46,026 bases of DNA from CAYRTV01 sp964505785 (GCA_964505785.1 CAZDJZ010000021.1:1-46026); one strand, 5' to 3'. Numbered from the stretch's first letter, positions 7,664-16,506 are shown. Numbers and translations: made by a program. Notes: generated from the letters alone by a model not told the origin.

Positions 7664-8977
7664 TCATTTTGCTCTCACCGGTTCCACCCGGATTGTTCCG
7701 TACCGGGTGAAAAGGGAAATCAGCTGTTCCGGGGCATCACCGGAGAAAGATTTCATAAGAGTATGGCCGTTTTTAAATTGAACTTCAGGTTCTTCGGGCA
7801 GGTTCCACTGAATTTTTCCTTTCTCTGCCTGCGCAGAAAGCCATAAATGTTTATTCCGGGGCCAATAAAGGTAGATATCGGCAATATCCCCCTGGACGAG
7901 AACGGGGAAGACTGATTCTTTCGGATAAAGACGGACTTTTCCATTGGAAAGAATAACTGTGGTTTTACCCGTAAACTCCGAGAGCCGGATATCCCGGTAT
8001 GAAGAAGACAGAAAGATTTCGTCTGTTTTCACGTCATCGGCGTCAACGGCAATGCTCTTTCCCCTTATATCCAGGGAGGATCCTCTGACCTTGCTGAGTT
8101 TAATCCGGGCGTACTGGTTCGTGATTTCCAGCCGGCCTGTGACTCCGGCGGCTGTTATTTCCGATTGTTTTGCATCAATTTTGACCGGTCCGGTATTCCG
8201 GAGGCGTATGGGCTTGTAGGAATTTTTGATATCCAGCAGCCCCTGGATATTGGCTGCACGGATGCGGGTTTGAGGACAGGAAACTGCGGCACCGTTTTGT
8301 AAATCCTCTAAATCAATCCGTCCGTATTGCGTCTCGATTGAAGTGCCGCCCTTAACACCCCGGACTTTGATTTCAGAGCCGGTGCTTTCGATAGAGCAGA
8401 GGCCTCCTACCTGGTTGACATCCACATCATGATGCTTGTTTTTAATAGATACATTGCCTTTGACCTGCGCTGCTGTCACGTCTCCGTAGCGGCTGTGGAT
8501 GTCCGCCTCATTAATTCCGAAGACTCTTACATCTCCAGCGGTGTTTTTGATGGCGGCTTTGCATTCGGGGGGCAGGGAAATGGTGAAGTTGGTTTCAAAA
8601 GGCCTGCGGCTAAAGTCATCCCGGGTAGTTGAAATAATCCATTTTTCATTCTGCCGGGAAACAGTGATTTTCAGATGCTCCGCCATCTTCGCGGCTTCAG
8701 TTTCATTCTTATGCCGGATTTGTTTTTCCAGTTTTATTTGAATGACGTCCTTTGTCGCAGGGTCGACTTGGACCGAACCGTCCGGATTGATGATTTCAAT
8801 CACAGAAGGGAAGGGGGCTTCCAGCTCCTGAGCAGCATGATAGGTGAAGACATCATGCGGGAAAAAAATGTCCTCACCCATATAAATTTCCCAGTCCAGC
8901 TTTCCGGTTTGAACGTGAGTGAATAGAATCCCCGCTGCAAGCAGGCAAACCAGGAAAATGATCTCTTTAAATTTCAT
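7664..8977 (-). CDS. Exported DUF4097-type beta-helix (adhesin-like) protein
   Basis: This 437-aa protein has an N-terminal hydrophobic segment (residues 5-21) that can act as a signal peptide or anchor. Then come repeated short beta-strand units with glycine turns (GDVRVFGI, GDVTAAQVKG, SEIKVRGVKG and so on, about 145-330), typical of the DUF4097 right-handed helix family. It is expected outside the cytoplasmic membrane. It is the last gene of the leftward operon headed by an ECF sigma factor. Its ATG overlaps the end of the small membrane-protein gene by 11 bases. DUF4097 proteins often sit beside LiaF-like or PspC-like envelope-stress genes, so a role in envelope sensing is plausible but not shown. 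Confidence 0.8.
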   Translation of the reverse strand: MKFKEIIFLVCLLAAGILFTHVQTGKLDWEIYMGEDIFFPHDVFTYHAAQELEAPFPSVIEIINPDGSVQVDPATKDVIQIKLEKQIRHKNETEAAKMAEHLKITVSRQNEKWIISTTRDDFSRRPFETNFTISLPPECKAAIKNTAGDVRVFGINEADIHSRYGDVTAAQVKGNVSIKNKHHDVDVNQVGGLCSIESTGSEIKVRGVKGGTSIETQYGRIDLEDLQNGAAVSCPQTRIRAANIQGLLDIKNSYKPIRLRNTGPVKIDAKQSEITAAGVTGRLEITNQYARIKLSKVRGSSLDIRGKSIAVDADDVKTDEIFLSSSYRDIRLSEFTGKTTVILSNGKVRLYPKESVFPVLVQGDIADIYLYWPRNKHLWLSAQAEKGKIQWNLPEEPEVQFKNGHTLMKSFSGDAPEQLISLFTRYGTIRVEPVRAK

Positions 8978-9173
8978 TGCGGGTATCTTTTTTGCGGGAT
9001 TCCAGTATACCGAAATAGAGTTTCCAGGCTCCCCAAGCGATGAGGATCACCGGCCATAGGCGGGCGACATAATCCCAGATATCGACGTTGATATTATCCA
9101 GAAAGAATATCAGGCCAATGACAATAAGGATGATTCCCCATATCAATGAGTCTTGTTTGGCTTTAGCTGTCAT
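8967..9173 (-). CDS. Small LiaF-like (DUF5668-type) membrane protein
   Basis: The 68-aa product has two hydrophobic helices (about 10-27 and 38-55) around the segment FFLDNINVDIWDY. This resembles the N-terminal membrane module of LiaI/LiaF proteins. A short polar tail faces the DUF4097 gene, which starts inside this reading frame. It repeats the C-terminal half of the upstream membrane protein, so the two probably arose by duplication. Inferred role: membrane partner of the adjacent envelope-stress sigma system. Confidence 0.75.
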   Translation of the reverse strand: MTAKAKQDSLIWGIILIVIGLIFFLDNINVDIWDYVARLWPVILIAWGAWKLYFGILESRKKDTRNEI

Positions 9174-9183
9174 GATATCCTCC

Positions 9184-9702
9184 TTAAGTCTTTTCTTTAC
9201 CAGCGGTGAATTCGACCACGAGCTTGATTCCGATCAAAATAATGATCAAAGGCCAGAAATCAAAAAGAGTGCCGTAGTCTATGATGTCGAAGTTTGCCAT
9301 GATTAAGACTGCGCCCAGGACCATCAGCACAATACCCCAGAAGATGGACCCGGACTTGACGGCTTCAGGTACTTCTTCCATATCTGTGGTTTCAGGAACA
9401 GTTCCGGACAGGGCGGCTTTCTGGTTGATGAGCTTAGCGGTTTGAATGGAATCGAATATTTGATAAATGATAAAAGCGGCCAGGGTCAAACCAAGGAAGG
9501 GCTGTCCTTCTCCGGTCGTCTGCAGGGTGACCAATCCGGAAAAGATGAGGAAGAACATGACCGCTTTTTTGAATTGGCCGTTATATAACGGCCCGACGCC
9601 GAAGGGGAAGCATATCGCCAGGACTCCAGCCAGAGCCGGGGATTTTGGCGGTCTTTGTACGATCACTTCCTTTCCATTTTTATTATCCATTTTATCCTCC
9701 AT
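9184..9702 (-). CDS. Membrane protein with LiaF-like C-terminal module
   Basis: The 172-aa product has a polar N-terminus and two helices (about 24-60, with FPFGVGPLYNGQFKKA typical of small TM2-like proteins). A third helix region (65-85), a charged linker (95-115), and a LiaI/LiaF-type pair of helices (about 118-163) containing NFDIIDYGTLFDFWP follow. Its start overlaps the anti-sigma gene by 11 bases, so translation is likely coupled. The family is linked elsewhere to cell-envelope stress; the exact role here is unknown. Confidence 0.75.
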   Translation of the reverse strand: MEDKMDNKNGKEVIVQRPPKSPALAGVLAICFPFGVGPLYNGQFKKAVMFFLIFSGLVTLQTTGEGQPFLGLTLAAFIIYQIFDSIQTAKLINQKAALSGTVPETTDMEEVPEAVKSGSIFWGIVLMVLGAVLIMANFDIIDYGTLFDFWPLIIILIGIKLVVEFTAGKEKT

Positions 9703-10204
9703 TAGTTTCTTTTTCTTTTTTTGGATTGATGTTTTTTATGGAATAAACGACATCATTTTTATATCCGGCCAGGAAATCGGTAAAAGATTCAGCCTGGACG
9801 AATAAACGTTCAATTTTGCTGAAGCCGATATGGAACTGACGGTCCACGGTGTGCTGAATTTTTCCTTTATCCGGATGCAGCAGAAAAAGGGATATCAAAG
9901 TCAACACGATAGTGAAGGCGGCCATAACCGGCTGCAGGGACGGGCGCAGAAAAAAATCAAGATTCAGGAAGGATTTCCTTTTTTCCCCGGGAGGACCGAT
10001 TTCCATCAAACGGGAATGCAGTTTCGGGCTGACTTCCAGTTCAGGCCATGTGGATAAAGCGGACCGGGCTTCCCGTATATGGGACAGCAGTTCGGCGCAT
10101 TCCGGGCAGGCATTCAGGTGGCTTTCTAATTCTTGCCGCTTTTCACAGGAGAGTTCCTTGTCCAGGTAGGGAGAAAGGAGTTCTTGAAAATGATCGCAGG
10201 TCAT
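9692..10204 (-). CDS. Zinc-finger anti-sigma factor, single membrane span
   Basis: The 170-aa protein has an N-terminal zf-HC2/ZAS domain. The H29-x3-C33-x2-C36 motif and an upstream cysteine (C3 or C20) can bind zinc and cage an ECF sigma factor. A membrane helix lies at about 91-109, leaving about 60 residues outside, so it would hold sigma at the membrane until a signal arrives. The gene overlaps the sigma gene by 4 bases (ATGA type), the usual arrangement of a cognate pair. No regulated-proteolysis site could be defined. Confidence 0.88.
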   Translation of the reverse strand: MTCDHFQELLSPYLDKELSCEKRQELESHLNACPECAELLSHIREARSALSTWPELEVSPKLHSRLMEIGPPGEKRKSFLNLDFFLRPSLQPVMAAFTIVLTLISLFLLHPDKGKIQHTVDRQFHIGFSKIERLFVQAESFTDFLAGYKNDVVYSIKNINPKKEKETNGG

Positions 10205-10755
10205 TGTTTTTCTCCTTTCTTTTTTTTGATATGTTCCGCCAGCTGCAGGCGGCCGCGGTTGACCCGGGATTTGACGGTTCCCAGGGGCAGTTCCATGATC
10301 TCCGCGATTTCTTCATATTTTTTACCCTGGATATCCTTCAGAATCAGCACCATCCGCACTTCAGGGGAGAGCGCTTTTAATCCTTCCCAGACTGCTTTTT
10401 GCGCTTCTTTGCGGCGAAGATGTGATTCCGGATCCGTACCGGGCCCTGAAGATAGATTGTAATCATTGAATTCATTTCTCTTCTGTGTTTCGAGTTTGTG
10501 TTTGCGGTAATGATCGATCAGGTAATTTCGGGCTAAGGTTAGAACCCATCCGTCAAAGCTTTTCTTATGATCATATTTGGACAAATTATGGTGGAGCTTA
10601 AGAAAGATATCCTGAGTCAGGTCTTCAGCCGCATGATAGGAACCTCCGAATTGGTAGGACAGGTTGAAAATTCTTTTTGAATAGGTGTTAACCAGCATTT
10701 CCCAGGCTCCTTGATGTCCTTCTAAGCATTTTTTTATTGTTTCTTTTATTATCAC
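10201..10755 (-). CDS. ECF-type RNA polymerase sigma factor
   Basis: The 184-aa sigma factor contains region 2 (AEDLTQDIFLKL, with a tryptophan-containing DGWVLTLARNYLIDHYR segment) and a region 4 HTH (KKYEEIAEIMELPLGTVKSRVNRGR). The start is a GTG at 10755 with a poor ribosome site; the 5' leader would be only a few bases because a matching ECF promoter ends at 10770. It heads the operon sigma, anti-sigma, two membrane proteins, DUF4097. Positive autoregulation is likely from the upstream GGAACTT/GTCTA motif. Confidence 0.93.
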   Translation of the reverse strand: MIIKETIKKCLEGHQGAWEMLVNTYSKRIFNLSYQFGGSYHAAEDLTQDIFLKLHHNLSKYDHKKSFDGWVLTLARNYLIDHYRKHKLETQKRNEFNDYNLSSGPGTDPESHLRRKEAQKAVWEGLKALSPEVRMVLILKDIQGKKYEEIAEIMELPLGTVKSRVNRGRLQLAEHIKKKKGEKQ

Positions 10756-10769
10756 TTTTCACACCTAAG

Positions 10770-10797
10770 TAGACGAGAAGCTGTTTAAAAAAGTTCC
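10770..10797 (-). promoter_or_regulatory. ECF-type autoregulatory promoter
   Basis: On the minus strand GGAACTT (10797-10791) is followed after 16 bases by GTCTA (10774-10770). This is the classic -35/-10 pair read by many ECF sigma factors. The downstream gene encodes an ECF sigma factor, which points to autoregulation. Transcription would start only a few bases before the GTG codon. Confidence 0.72.
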
Positions 10798-10859
10798 GAA
10801 TACCCGGGAAATTACTTCCATCCCTCAGGATGTATTATATAACAAGAGGCGTTAGTGCG

Positions 10860-10999
10860 AAAATGACAGCGGCGCTGTCATCCTGAGAAGCGCAGCGACG
10901 TAAGGATCTTGTACTGCCTCGTTTAGTGAAAAGTGAGAAGTAAAAAGTGAAAAGTTATCTTTTTATATCAAAAATCAAAAATTAAAAATCAAAAATCAA
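10860..10999 (+). repeat. Mosaic repeat with 7-nt minisatellites
   Basis: A palindrome ATGACAGC-GGC-GCTGTCAT leads into a core copy (GTCATCCTGAG ... AAGGATCTTGTACTGCCTCG). Heptamers follow: AGTGAAA, AGTGAGA, AGTAAAA, AGTGAAA (10925-10952) and then ATCAAAA, ATCAAAA, ATTAAAA, ATCAAAA (10967-10994). The 10798-11448 gap has no credible gene; a 91-aa open frame on the minus strand is a by-product of these repeats. Confidence 0.75.
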
Positions 11000-11119
11000 C
11001 CAAAGCCGAGTGTTGGAAAAGGAACATCATAATATAAGCATCTCAAATTACAAAAACATATCAAAGCAGATGGTTAAAGCTGTTGTCGCTGCTGTTAGAA
11101 TAAGCAAAAAGAATTAAAG

Positions 11120-11220
11120 AACGCAACAAACGCAAAGAACACAATGAACGCGACGAACGCGAGCGCAGCGAGCAATAACCCAAGTAACCCTAGTAACTCT
11201 AGTAACCCAAGTAACTCAAG
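11120..11220 (+). repeat. 9-nt minisatellite tract
   Basis: Units of nine bases: AACGCAACA, AACGCAAAG, AACACAATG, AACGCGACG, AACGCGAGC, GCAGCGAGC, a 2-base slip, then TAACCCAAG, TAACCCTAG, TAACTCTAG, TAACCCAAG and TAACTCAAG. The order of two unit types bridged by GCAGCnnGC matches the tract after the tRNA (227-289). Confidence 0.78.
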
Positions 11221-11235
11221 CAGCGCAAGCGAAGT

Positions 11236-11287
11236 GGGCAAGACGAGGCCGTCTAAGATTCCCGTCGCTGCGCTTCGGGAATGACAT
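11236..11287 (-). repeat. Inverted hairpin-core copy upstream of the HMG-CoA operon
   Basis: GAGGCCGTCTAAG, ATTCCCG, a loop GTCGCTGCGCTT and CGGGAATGACAT form the reverse complement of the core repeat. It lies about 160 bases before the HMG-CoA synthase gene. Confidence 0.75.
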
Positions 11288-11448
11288 GGTGTATCAAACG
11301 TTTTGATCGCAAAGAACGCAAAAAGGATTCTTGACTTTCCCGTAAAATTTATGACAGGATTAAAACACATATAAAGATATGGGTATGATTGGAGTCATTG
11401 CAAACTTTTTCAGCTCATTAAATTCACTTTTAAATTGGGAGGTTATTC

Positions 11449-12495
11449 ATGGAAGGAATTGTCGGGTATGGTGCGTATATTCCCCGCAACCGTATCAAAG
11501 TTGAAGAAATTGCCAAAGTCTGGGGTGCGGATGCTCCCAGCTATAAGAAAGGGTTGATGCTGGAGGAAAAATCCGTTCCTTCTCCAGACCAGGACACCGT
11601 GACCCTAGCGGTCGAGGCTACCAAGAACGCCTTGAAACGGGCGGACATTGATCCGATCGACATTGGGGCTGTTTACATTGGATCGGAATCGCATCCGTAT
11701 GCGGTTAAACCCAGCGGAACAATCCTGGCCGAGGCTATCGGAGCGACTCCGGAAGTCCATACTGCGGATTTTGAGTTCGCATGCAAAGCCGGAACAGAAG
11801 GAATGTTTGTGGCCTTAAACCTGGTAAAATCGGGCGCTGTCCGGTACGGTCTTGGTGTGGGAGCGGATACATCTCAGGGGGCCCCGGGAGATGCGCTCGA
11901 ATATTCCGCTGCCGCCGGAGCAGCCTCATTTATTTTTGGGAAGGAGAACTTGGCAGCGGAGGTTATACATACGTATGCGTATATGACGGATACGCCGGAT
12001 TTCTGGCGACGGGAATATGAATACTATCCTCAGCATGGCGGACGGTTTACCGGAGAGCCGGCGTATTTCAGCCATGTAACCGGAGCCGCACGGGGAATTT
12101 TGCAAAAGGCAGGTATGGTTCCCGAAGATTTTGCATATGTCATTTTTCATCAGCCGAATGGAAAATTTCCCTTTAAAGTCGGAAAAATGCTGGGGTTCAA
12201 GCGGAATCAGATTGAAACCGGGTGGCTGGTCAATCTCCTTGGCAATACGTATTCCGGATCATCTCCACTGGGATTAACGGCTGTTCTTGATGTCGCTGAT
12301 CCGGGGGACCATGTTCTGCTGGTTTCTTATGGGTCCGGTGCGGGAAGCGATGCGTTTATCATCAAAGTGACCGACAGAATAAAGGAAGTCCAGGATAAAG
12401 CGCCCAAAACCCGGTTTTACCTGGAATATAACCGAAAATATTTGGAATACGGTGAATATGCCAAATTCAGGCAAAAAATCAGGAAGGCGGATTAA
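11449..12495 (+). CDS. Hydroxymethylglutaryl-CoA synthase, archaeal type
   Basis: The 348-aa thiolase-fold enzyme condenses acetyl-CoA with acetoacetyl-CoA to give HMG-CoA in the cytoplasm. The catalytic residues are present: E80 (GSESHPY), C112 (EFACKAGTEG) and H234 (FHQPNGK). Length and motifs fit the archaeal form rather than the longer eukaryotic one. The start has GGGAGG 6 bases upstream. The next two genes encode a thiolase and a DUF35 protein; in archaea these three proteins form one complex that channels acetoacetyl-CoA. Here they lead an operon with a methylcrotonyl-CoA-type carboxylase, so HMG-CoA may feed or drain branched C5 acyl-CoA. Confidence 0.9.
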   Translation: MEGIVGYGAYIPRNRIKVEEIAKVWGADAPSYKKGLMLEEKSVPSPDQDTVTLAVEATKNALKRADIDPIDIGAVYIGSESHPYAVKPSGTILAEAIGATPEVHTADFEFACKAGTEGMFVALNLVKSGAVRYGLGVGADTSQGAPGDALEYSAAAGAASFIFGKENLAAEVIHTYAYMTDTPDFWRREYEYYPQHGGRFTGEPAYFSHVTGAARGILQKAGMVPEDFAYVIFHQPNGKFPFKVGKMLGFKRNQIETGWLVNLLGNTYSGSSPLGLTAVLDVADPGDHVLLVSYGSGAGSDAFIIKVTDRIKEVQDKAPKTRFYLEYNRKYLEYGEYAKFRQKIRKAD

Positions 12496-12506
12496 GGAGG
12501 TTGAGC

Positions 12507-13661
12507 ATGAGAGATGTTGCAGTTATTGGCGTAGGAATGACCAAATGGGGAGAATTATGGGATAAATCTCTCCGGGATATATTTGTAGAAACAGCGCTGT
12601 TGGCGCTGGAAGATGCCGGAATCGAAAAGATCGATTCCATGCACATAGGCAGTATGTCCTCCGGACTTTTTGTCGGGCAGGAGCATATCGCCTCAATGCT
12701 GGCCGATTATTTGGGCCAGGCTCCGGTTCCGGCCTCAAGAGTGGAAACAGCCTGTGCTTCCGGAGGTTTGGCTTTACGTCTGGGTTATATGGAAGTAGCC
12801 TCCGGTGTAAGCGATGTGGTGCTGGCCGGCGGAGTTGAAAAAATGACGGATGTGGACGGCAATGCGGCCACCTATGCTCTGGGGACAGCCGCCGACCAGG
12901 AATACGAGGGTTATCACGGCATCACATTCCCCGGATTGTACGCCCTGATCGCGGTGGCGCATATGGAAAAATACGGCACAACCCGCAGGCAGCTGGCGGA
13001 AGTTTCGGTGAAAAATCATGCCAACGGGTCAAAAAATCCCCTGGCACAGTATCCGTTTAAAATAACGGTTGACGATGTTTTAAACTCGGTGATGGTGGCG
13101 GATCCTCTGCGGATTCTGGACTGTTCACCCATCACAGATGGAGCCGGAGCGGTTATCCTGTGCCCGGCGGAGACCGCCAGGAAGAAAAACCTTCCGGTGA
13201 TCAAGATAATAGGCAGCGGGCATGCCACTGATTCCATTTCCCTGGCCCAAAGAAAGGATATCACATGGCTGGAAGCCACGTATCAGGCAGCGAAAAAGGC
13301 CTATGCGATGGCGGATAAACAACCGGATCAAATTGATTTTTTTGAAGTTCATGACTGTTTCACTATCGCGGAAATCTGTGTTATGGAAGCATTGGGACTG
13401 GTGGAAAAAGGCGGCGGCGGCCCGGCGGTGGAAAACGGAGAAACCTCCCTGGAAGGCCGCATGCCGGTCAATCCCAGCGGAGGATTGAAGTCAAAGGGCC
13501 ATCCTGTCGGAGCGACCGGAATAGCTCAGGCCGTAGAAGCCGTTAAACAGCTGCGCGGCGACGGGGGAGAAAGGCAGGTTGCCGGAGCCAGAACCGCATT
13601 GACCCAGAACATGGGGGGAAGCGGCGGAAGCACCGTGGTCCATATTTTTGAAAGGGAATAA
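12507..13661 (+). CDS. Thiolase, SCP2/archaeal acetoacetyl-CoA type
   Basis: The 384-aa thiolase has the nucleophile C83 in ETACASGG, HDCFT with a catalytic-type histidine in place of the classical NEAF loop, KGHPVGATG, and NMGGSGGS where classical thiolases have the second cysteine. This matches archaeal acetoacetyl-CoA thiolases that work with HMG-CoA synthase and a DUF35 partner. The ATG at 12507 is chosen because AAGGAGG ends 6 bases upstream; the in-frame TTG at 12501 touches that site. An alternative is a substrate-specific beta-ketothiolase such as BbsB, which also pairs with a DUF35 protein. Confidence 0.88.
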   Translation: MRDVAVIGVGMTKWGELWDKSLRDIFVETALLALEDAGIEKIDSMHIGSMSSGLFVGQEHIASMLADYLGQAPVPASRVETACASGGLALRLGYMEVASGVSDVVLAGGVEKMTDVDGNAATYALGTAADQEYEGYHGITFPGLYALIAVAHMEKYGTTRRQLAEVSVKNHANGSKNPLAQYPFKITVDDVLNSVMVADPLRILDCSPITDGAGAVILCPAETARKKNLPVIKIIGSGHATDSISLAQRKDITWLEATYQAAKKAYAMADKQPDQIDFFEVHDCFTIAEICVMEALGLVEKGGGGPAVENGETSLEGRMPVNPSGGLKSKGHPVGATGIAQAVEAVKQLRGDGGERQVAGARTALTQNMGGSGGSTVVHIFERE

Positions 13662-13671
13662 GGAGGCTGAC

Positions 13672-14067
13672 ATGACAACACCATCCAGATACTGGAGAGA
13701 AATACCGCAAAGATATAGATTTGAGGGCAATCAATGTTCCAATTGCGGAGAAAAATATTTTCCGCCCCGGCTGATCTGCCGGGAATGCGGCGGTCAAAAA
13801 TTATCCGCTTTTCGTTTGGCTGAAAAGGGGAAAGTCCTGACATACACCATCATCCGGGTTCCGCCCAGTCAATTTACCGACCAGGCTCCTTATGCCGTTG
13901 GGATTGTTGAACTGGAAGACGGGGTTAAGATTACGGCTCAAATCGTCGATTGTGATTTTGATCAATTGAAAGTGGGAATTCCAGTGAAAGCGGAATTCCG
14001 AAAAATGAGCCAGATAGGACATTCAGGAATCATATGTTACGGCTATAAATTCGTTCCGGAATTCTGA
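13672..14067 (+). CDS. Zn-ribbon/OB-fold (DUF35) acyl-CoA-binding protein
   Basis: The 131-aa protein has an N-terminal zinc ribbon (CSNCG ... CRECG) followed by an OB-fold rich in beta strands. DUF35 proteins bridge thiolase and HMG-CoA synthase in archaea and provide a shared CoA-binding site; in other bacteria they are the small subunit of specialised thiolases. AGGAGG at 13661-13666 sets the ATG at 13672; a TTG at 13648 inside the thiolase gene is not used. Gene order synthase, thiolase, DUF35 supports complex formation. Confidence 0.9.
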   Translation: MTTPSRYWREIPQRYRFEGNQCSNCGEKYFPPRLICRECGGQKLSAFRLAEKGKVLTYTIIRVPPSQFTDQAPYAVGIVELEDGVKITAQIVDCDFDQLKVGIPVKAEFRKMSQIGHSGIICYGYKFVPEF

Positions 14068-14081
14068 CTGCGGAGACAGGA

Positions 14082-15689
14082 ATGTTCAGAATTGAAAGCC
14101 AAATCGATATCTCCAGCCCAGAATTCAAAGAAAATTACGCCCATCAACAGTCCCTGGCTGAAACCTTTCGCACAAGGATGTCTGAAATAGGGAAGGGCGG
14201 ACCTGAAAAATACAGGAAACGCCATAAATCCAGGGGCAAACTTTTAGCGCGGGAAAGATTGGATAAGCTTTTTGACCGGAACACACCATTTCTCGAGCTC
14301 AATCCCATGGCGGCTTATAATATGTACGACAATGAAGCTCCTGGGGCCGGAATTGTGACCGGGATCGGAGTGGTCCACGGCCGTGAAGTGCTTGTCATCG
14401 CCAATGATGCAACGGTTAAGGGCGGCACGTATTTCCCCATGACCATAAAAAAGCATATAAGGGCTCAGGAAGTCGCTATGGAAAACCGGCTTCCCTGTAT
14501 ATATTTAGTTGATTCAGGAGGAATCTTTCTTCCTCATCAGGCTGGAACATTTCCGGATAAAGAGCATTTCGGACGGATCTTTTTCAATCAGGCCCGTTTG
14601 TCCGCGTTGGGGATCGCCCAAATATCCATCGTTATGGGATCTTGTACGGCCGGAGGTGCATATGTTCCGGCCATGAGTGATGAGACGGTGATCGTCAAAG
14701 AGCAGGGGACCATTTTTATCGGCGGTCCGCCTCTGGTTAAGGCCGCTACCGGAGAAGAGGTCAGTGATGAAGATCTCGGCGGGGCGGATGTCCACTGCCG
14801 CATATCGGGAGTTTCCGACTATTATGCCCTGAATGATGAACATGCGCTTCAGATTGCGCGAAATATCGTGGAAACACTGGATCCTCCCGAAAAATTCATT
14901 CTCGACCGCAAAGCTCCGGAAGAACCCCATTATGATCCCAAGGAAATCTATGGGATTTTACCTAAAGGCCTGCGCAAACCTTTTGATGTCAGGGAAGTCA
15001 TCGCCCGCCTGGTAGATGGAAGCCGATTCCAGGAGTTTAAAGAATTGTACGGTCCGACTCTGGTATGCGGTTTTGCCCGAATCATGGGCTATCCGGTTGG
15101 GATACTGGCTAATAACGGTGTCCTTTTTTCTGAAAGTTCCGTAAAGGGAGCACATTTTGTTACGTTATGCGCTATGCGGAAGGTCCCTTTATTGTTTCTG
15201 CAGAATATCACTGGTTTTATTGTCGGAAAACAATATGAACACGGCGGAATCGCCAAAGACGGCGCCAAGCTGGTCCATGCGGTCGCCAATGCGGATGTAC
15301 CTAAATTTACGGTCATAATAGGCGGTTCTTACGGTGCCGGCAATTATGCCATGTGCGGGCGGGCTTATGATCCCAGGTTGTTATGGATGTGGCCGAATGC
15401 CCGTATCAGTGTGATGGGGGGAGAGCAGGCCGCCAATGTGCTGTTAACCGTCAAGAAAAAGCAGTTTGAAAAACAAGGGAAAACGATGACAGGGGAAGAA
15501 GAACAAGCCATCCTGGATCCTATCTTGAAAAAATATGAACATGAAGGCAATCCCTATTACAGTACCGCCAGGTTATGGGATGACGGCATTATTGACCCGC
15601 TTGAAACCCGGGAATCCCTGGCTTTAGGTATCGCCATGAGCCTAAATAGAACCATTCCGGATTACAAGGTCGGGATATTCAGAATGTAA
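14082..15689 (+). CDS. Acyl-CoA carboxylase beta subunit, methylcrotonyl-CoA carboxylase type
   Basis: The 535-aa carboxyltransferase moves CO2 from carboxybiotin to an acyl-CoA. Its sequence matches the MccB/LiuB group closely: LVDSGGIFLP, FPDKEHFGRIFFNQARLSA, MGSCTAGGAYVPAMSDE, GGPPLVKAATGEEVS, GGADVH, and the second crotonase half with FLQNITGF and GGSYGAGNYAMCGRAYDP. The likely reaction is 3-methylcrotonyl-CoA to 3-methylglutaconyl-CoA. Propionyl- or geranyl-CoA specificity is less likely but not excluded. It is followed 1 base later by the hydratase gene, so the two are probably cotranslated. Confidence 0.9.
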   Translation: MFRIESQIDISSPEFKENYAHQQSLAETFRTRMSEIGKGGPEKYRKRHKSRGKLLARERLDKLFDRNTPFLELNPMAAYNMYDNEAPGAGIVTGIGVVHGREVLVIANDATVKGGTYFPMTIKKHIRAQEVAMENRLPCIYLVDSGGIFLPHQAGTFPDKEHFGRIFFNQARLSALGIAQISIVMGSCTAGGAYVPAMSDETVIVKEQGTIFIGGPPLVKAATGEEVSDEDLGGADVHCRISGVSDYYALNDEHALQIARNIVETLDPPEKFILDRKAPEEPHYDPKEIYGILPKGLRKPFDVREVIARLVDGSRFQEFKELYGPTLVCGFARIMGYPVGILANNGVLFSESSVKGAHFVTLCAMRKVPLLFLQNITGFIVGKQYEHGGIAKDGAKLVHAVANADVPKFTVIIGGSYGAGNYAMCGRAYDPRLLWMWPNARISVMGGEQAANVLLTVKKKQFEKQGKTMTGEEEQAILDPILKKYEHEGNPYYSTARLWDDGIIDPLETRESLALGIAMSLNRTIPDYKVGIFRM

Positions 15690-15690
15690 A

Positions 15691-16506
15691 ATGAGTGAAC
15701 AAACATACCAAACTATTGTTGTCAGAAGAAAAAACAGAACCGCCAGGGTGGAGTTAAACCGGCCTGAAGTTCATAATGCTTTTAATGCAGTGATGATCGG
15801 AGAGCTCATTCAAGCCTTTGGTGAAATCGCAGAAGACCCGGATGTCCGGGTGGCGGTATTGACCGGAAACGGAAAATCCTTTTGCGCCGGCGCAGATTTA
15901 AATTGGATGCGCGAGGTCATCCGGTATTCGTTTGACCGGAATATGGAGGAAGCGATGCAGATCGCTGAGCTGCATCACAATATCCATACCCTCCCTAAGC
16001 CTACTATCGCCCTTGTGAATGGAGCTGCGATAGGCGGCGGGACCGGTTTTTTGTCCGCGTGTGATATTGCATTGGCGGCGAAGGAAGCAGTATTTGGATT
16101 GAGTGAAGTTAAGATCGGACTGGTGCCGGCTGCGATTTCACCGTATGTGGTCAAGAAAATAGGAGAAAGCCAGGCACGGGAATATTTTTTAACCGGTGAG
16201 CGGATAAAGGCGAAGCGGGCTTGTGAAATCGGGCTGGTCAATCATGTCTATCCCAGGGATGAGCTGGAAAATCATGCCCGTGAGATCATTGACCTGTTGT
16301 TGTCTTCCGGACCCAATGCCCTGGCCAGCTGCAAGGAGCTGCTGTACCGCGTGCCGCGGATGTCCCCTGAAGAAGCCAAACGTTTTACGGCAGAAATGAT
16401 CGCACGGCTGCGTATCAGTCCTGAAGGTCAGGAGGGGATGGCTGCTTTTTTGGAAAAACGCTCTCCCGAATGGGTCGATAATAAGAAAGGAAAAGGCGAT
16501 GTTTAA
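15691..16506 (+). CDS. Enoyl-CoA hydratase family, methylglutaconyl-CoA hydratase (LiuC)-like
   Basis: The 271-aa crotonase-fold enzyme has the oxyanion segments SFCAGADL (64-70) and GAAIGGGTG (111-119) and the segment FGLSEVKIGLVPAAISPYV typical of LiuC-type hydratases. E139 aligns with the second catalytic glutamate; the first glutamate position is G119. Expected reaction: 3-methylglutaconyl-CoA plus water to or from HMG-CoA, which links the carboxylase to the HMG-CoA synthase in this operon. It overlaps the next gene by 8 bases. Confidence 0.85.
   Translation: MSEQTYQTIVVRRKNRTARVELNRPEVHNAFNAVMIGELIQAFGEIAEDPDVRVAVLTGNGKSFCAGADLNWMREVIRYSFDRNMEEAMQIAELHHNIHTLPKPTIALVNGAAIGGGTGFLSACDIALAAKEAVFGLSEVKIGLVPAAISPYVVKKIGESQAREYFLTGERIKAKRACEIGLVNHVYPRDELENHAREIIDLLLSSGPNALASCKELLYRVPRMSPEEAKRFTAEMIARLRISPEGQEGMAAFLEKRSPEWVDNKKGKGDV

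Noticed and set aside
11120..11220. Possible CRISPR array
   Set aside because: The repeat period is 9 bases with no spacers; no cas genes are nearby.
11095..11370. 91-aa minus-strand open frame rich in Leu and Ala repeats
   Set aside because: The protein repeats are the translation of the 9-nt minisatellite and a hairpin core; there is no ribosome site.
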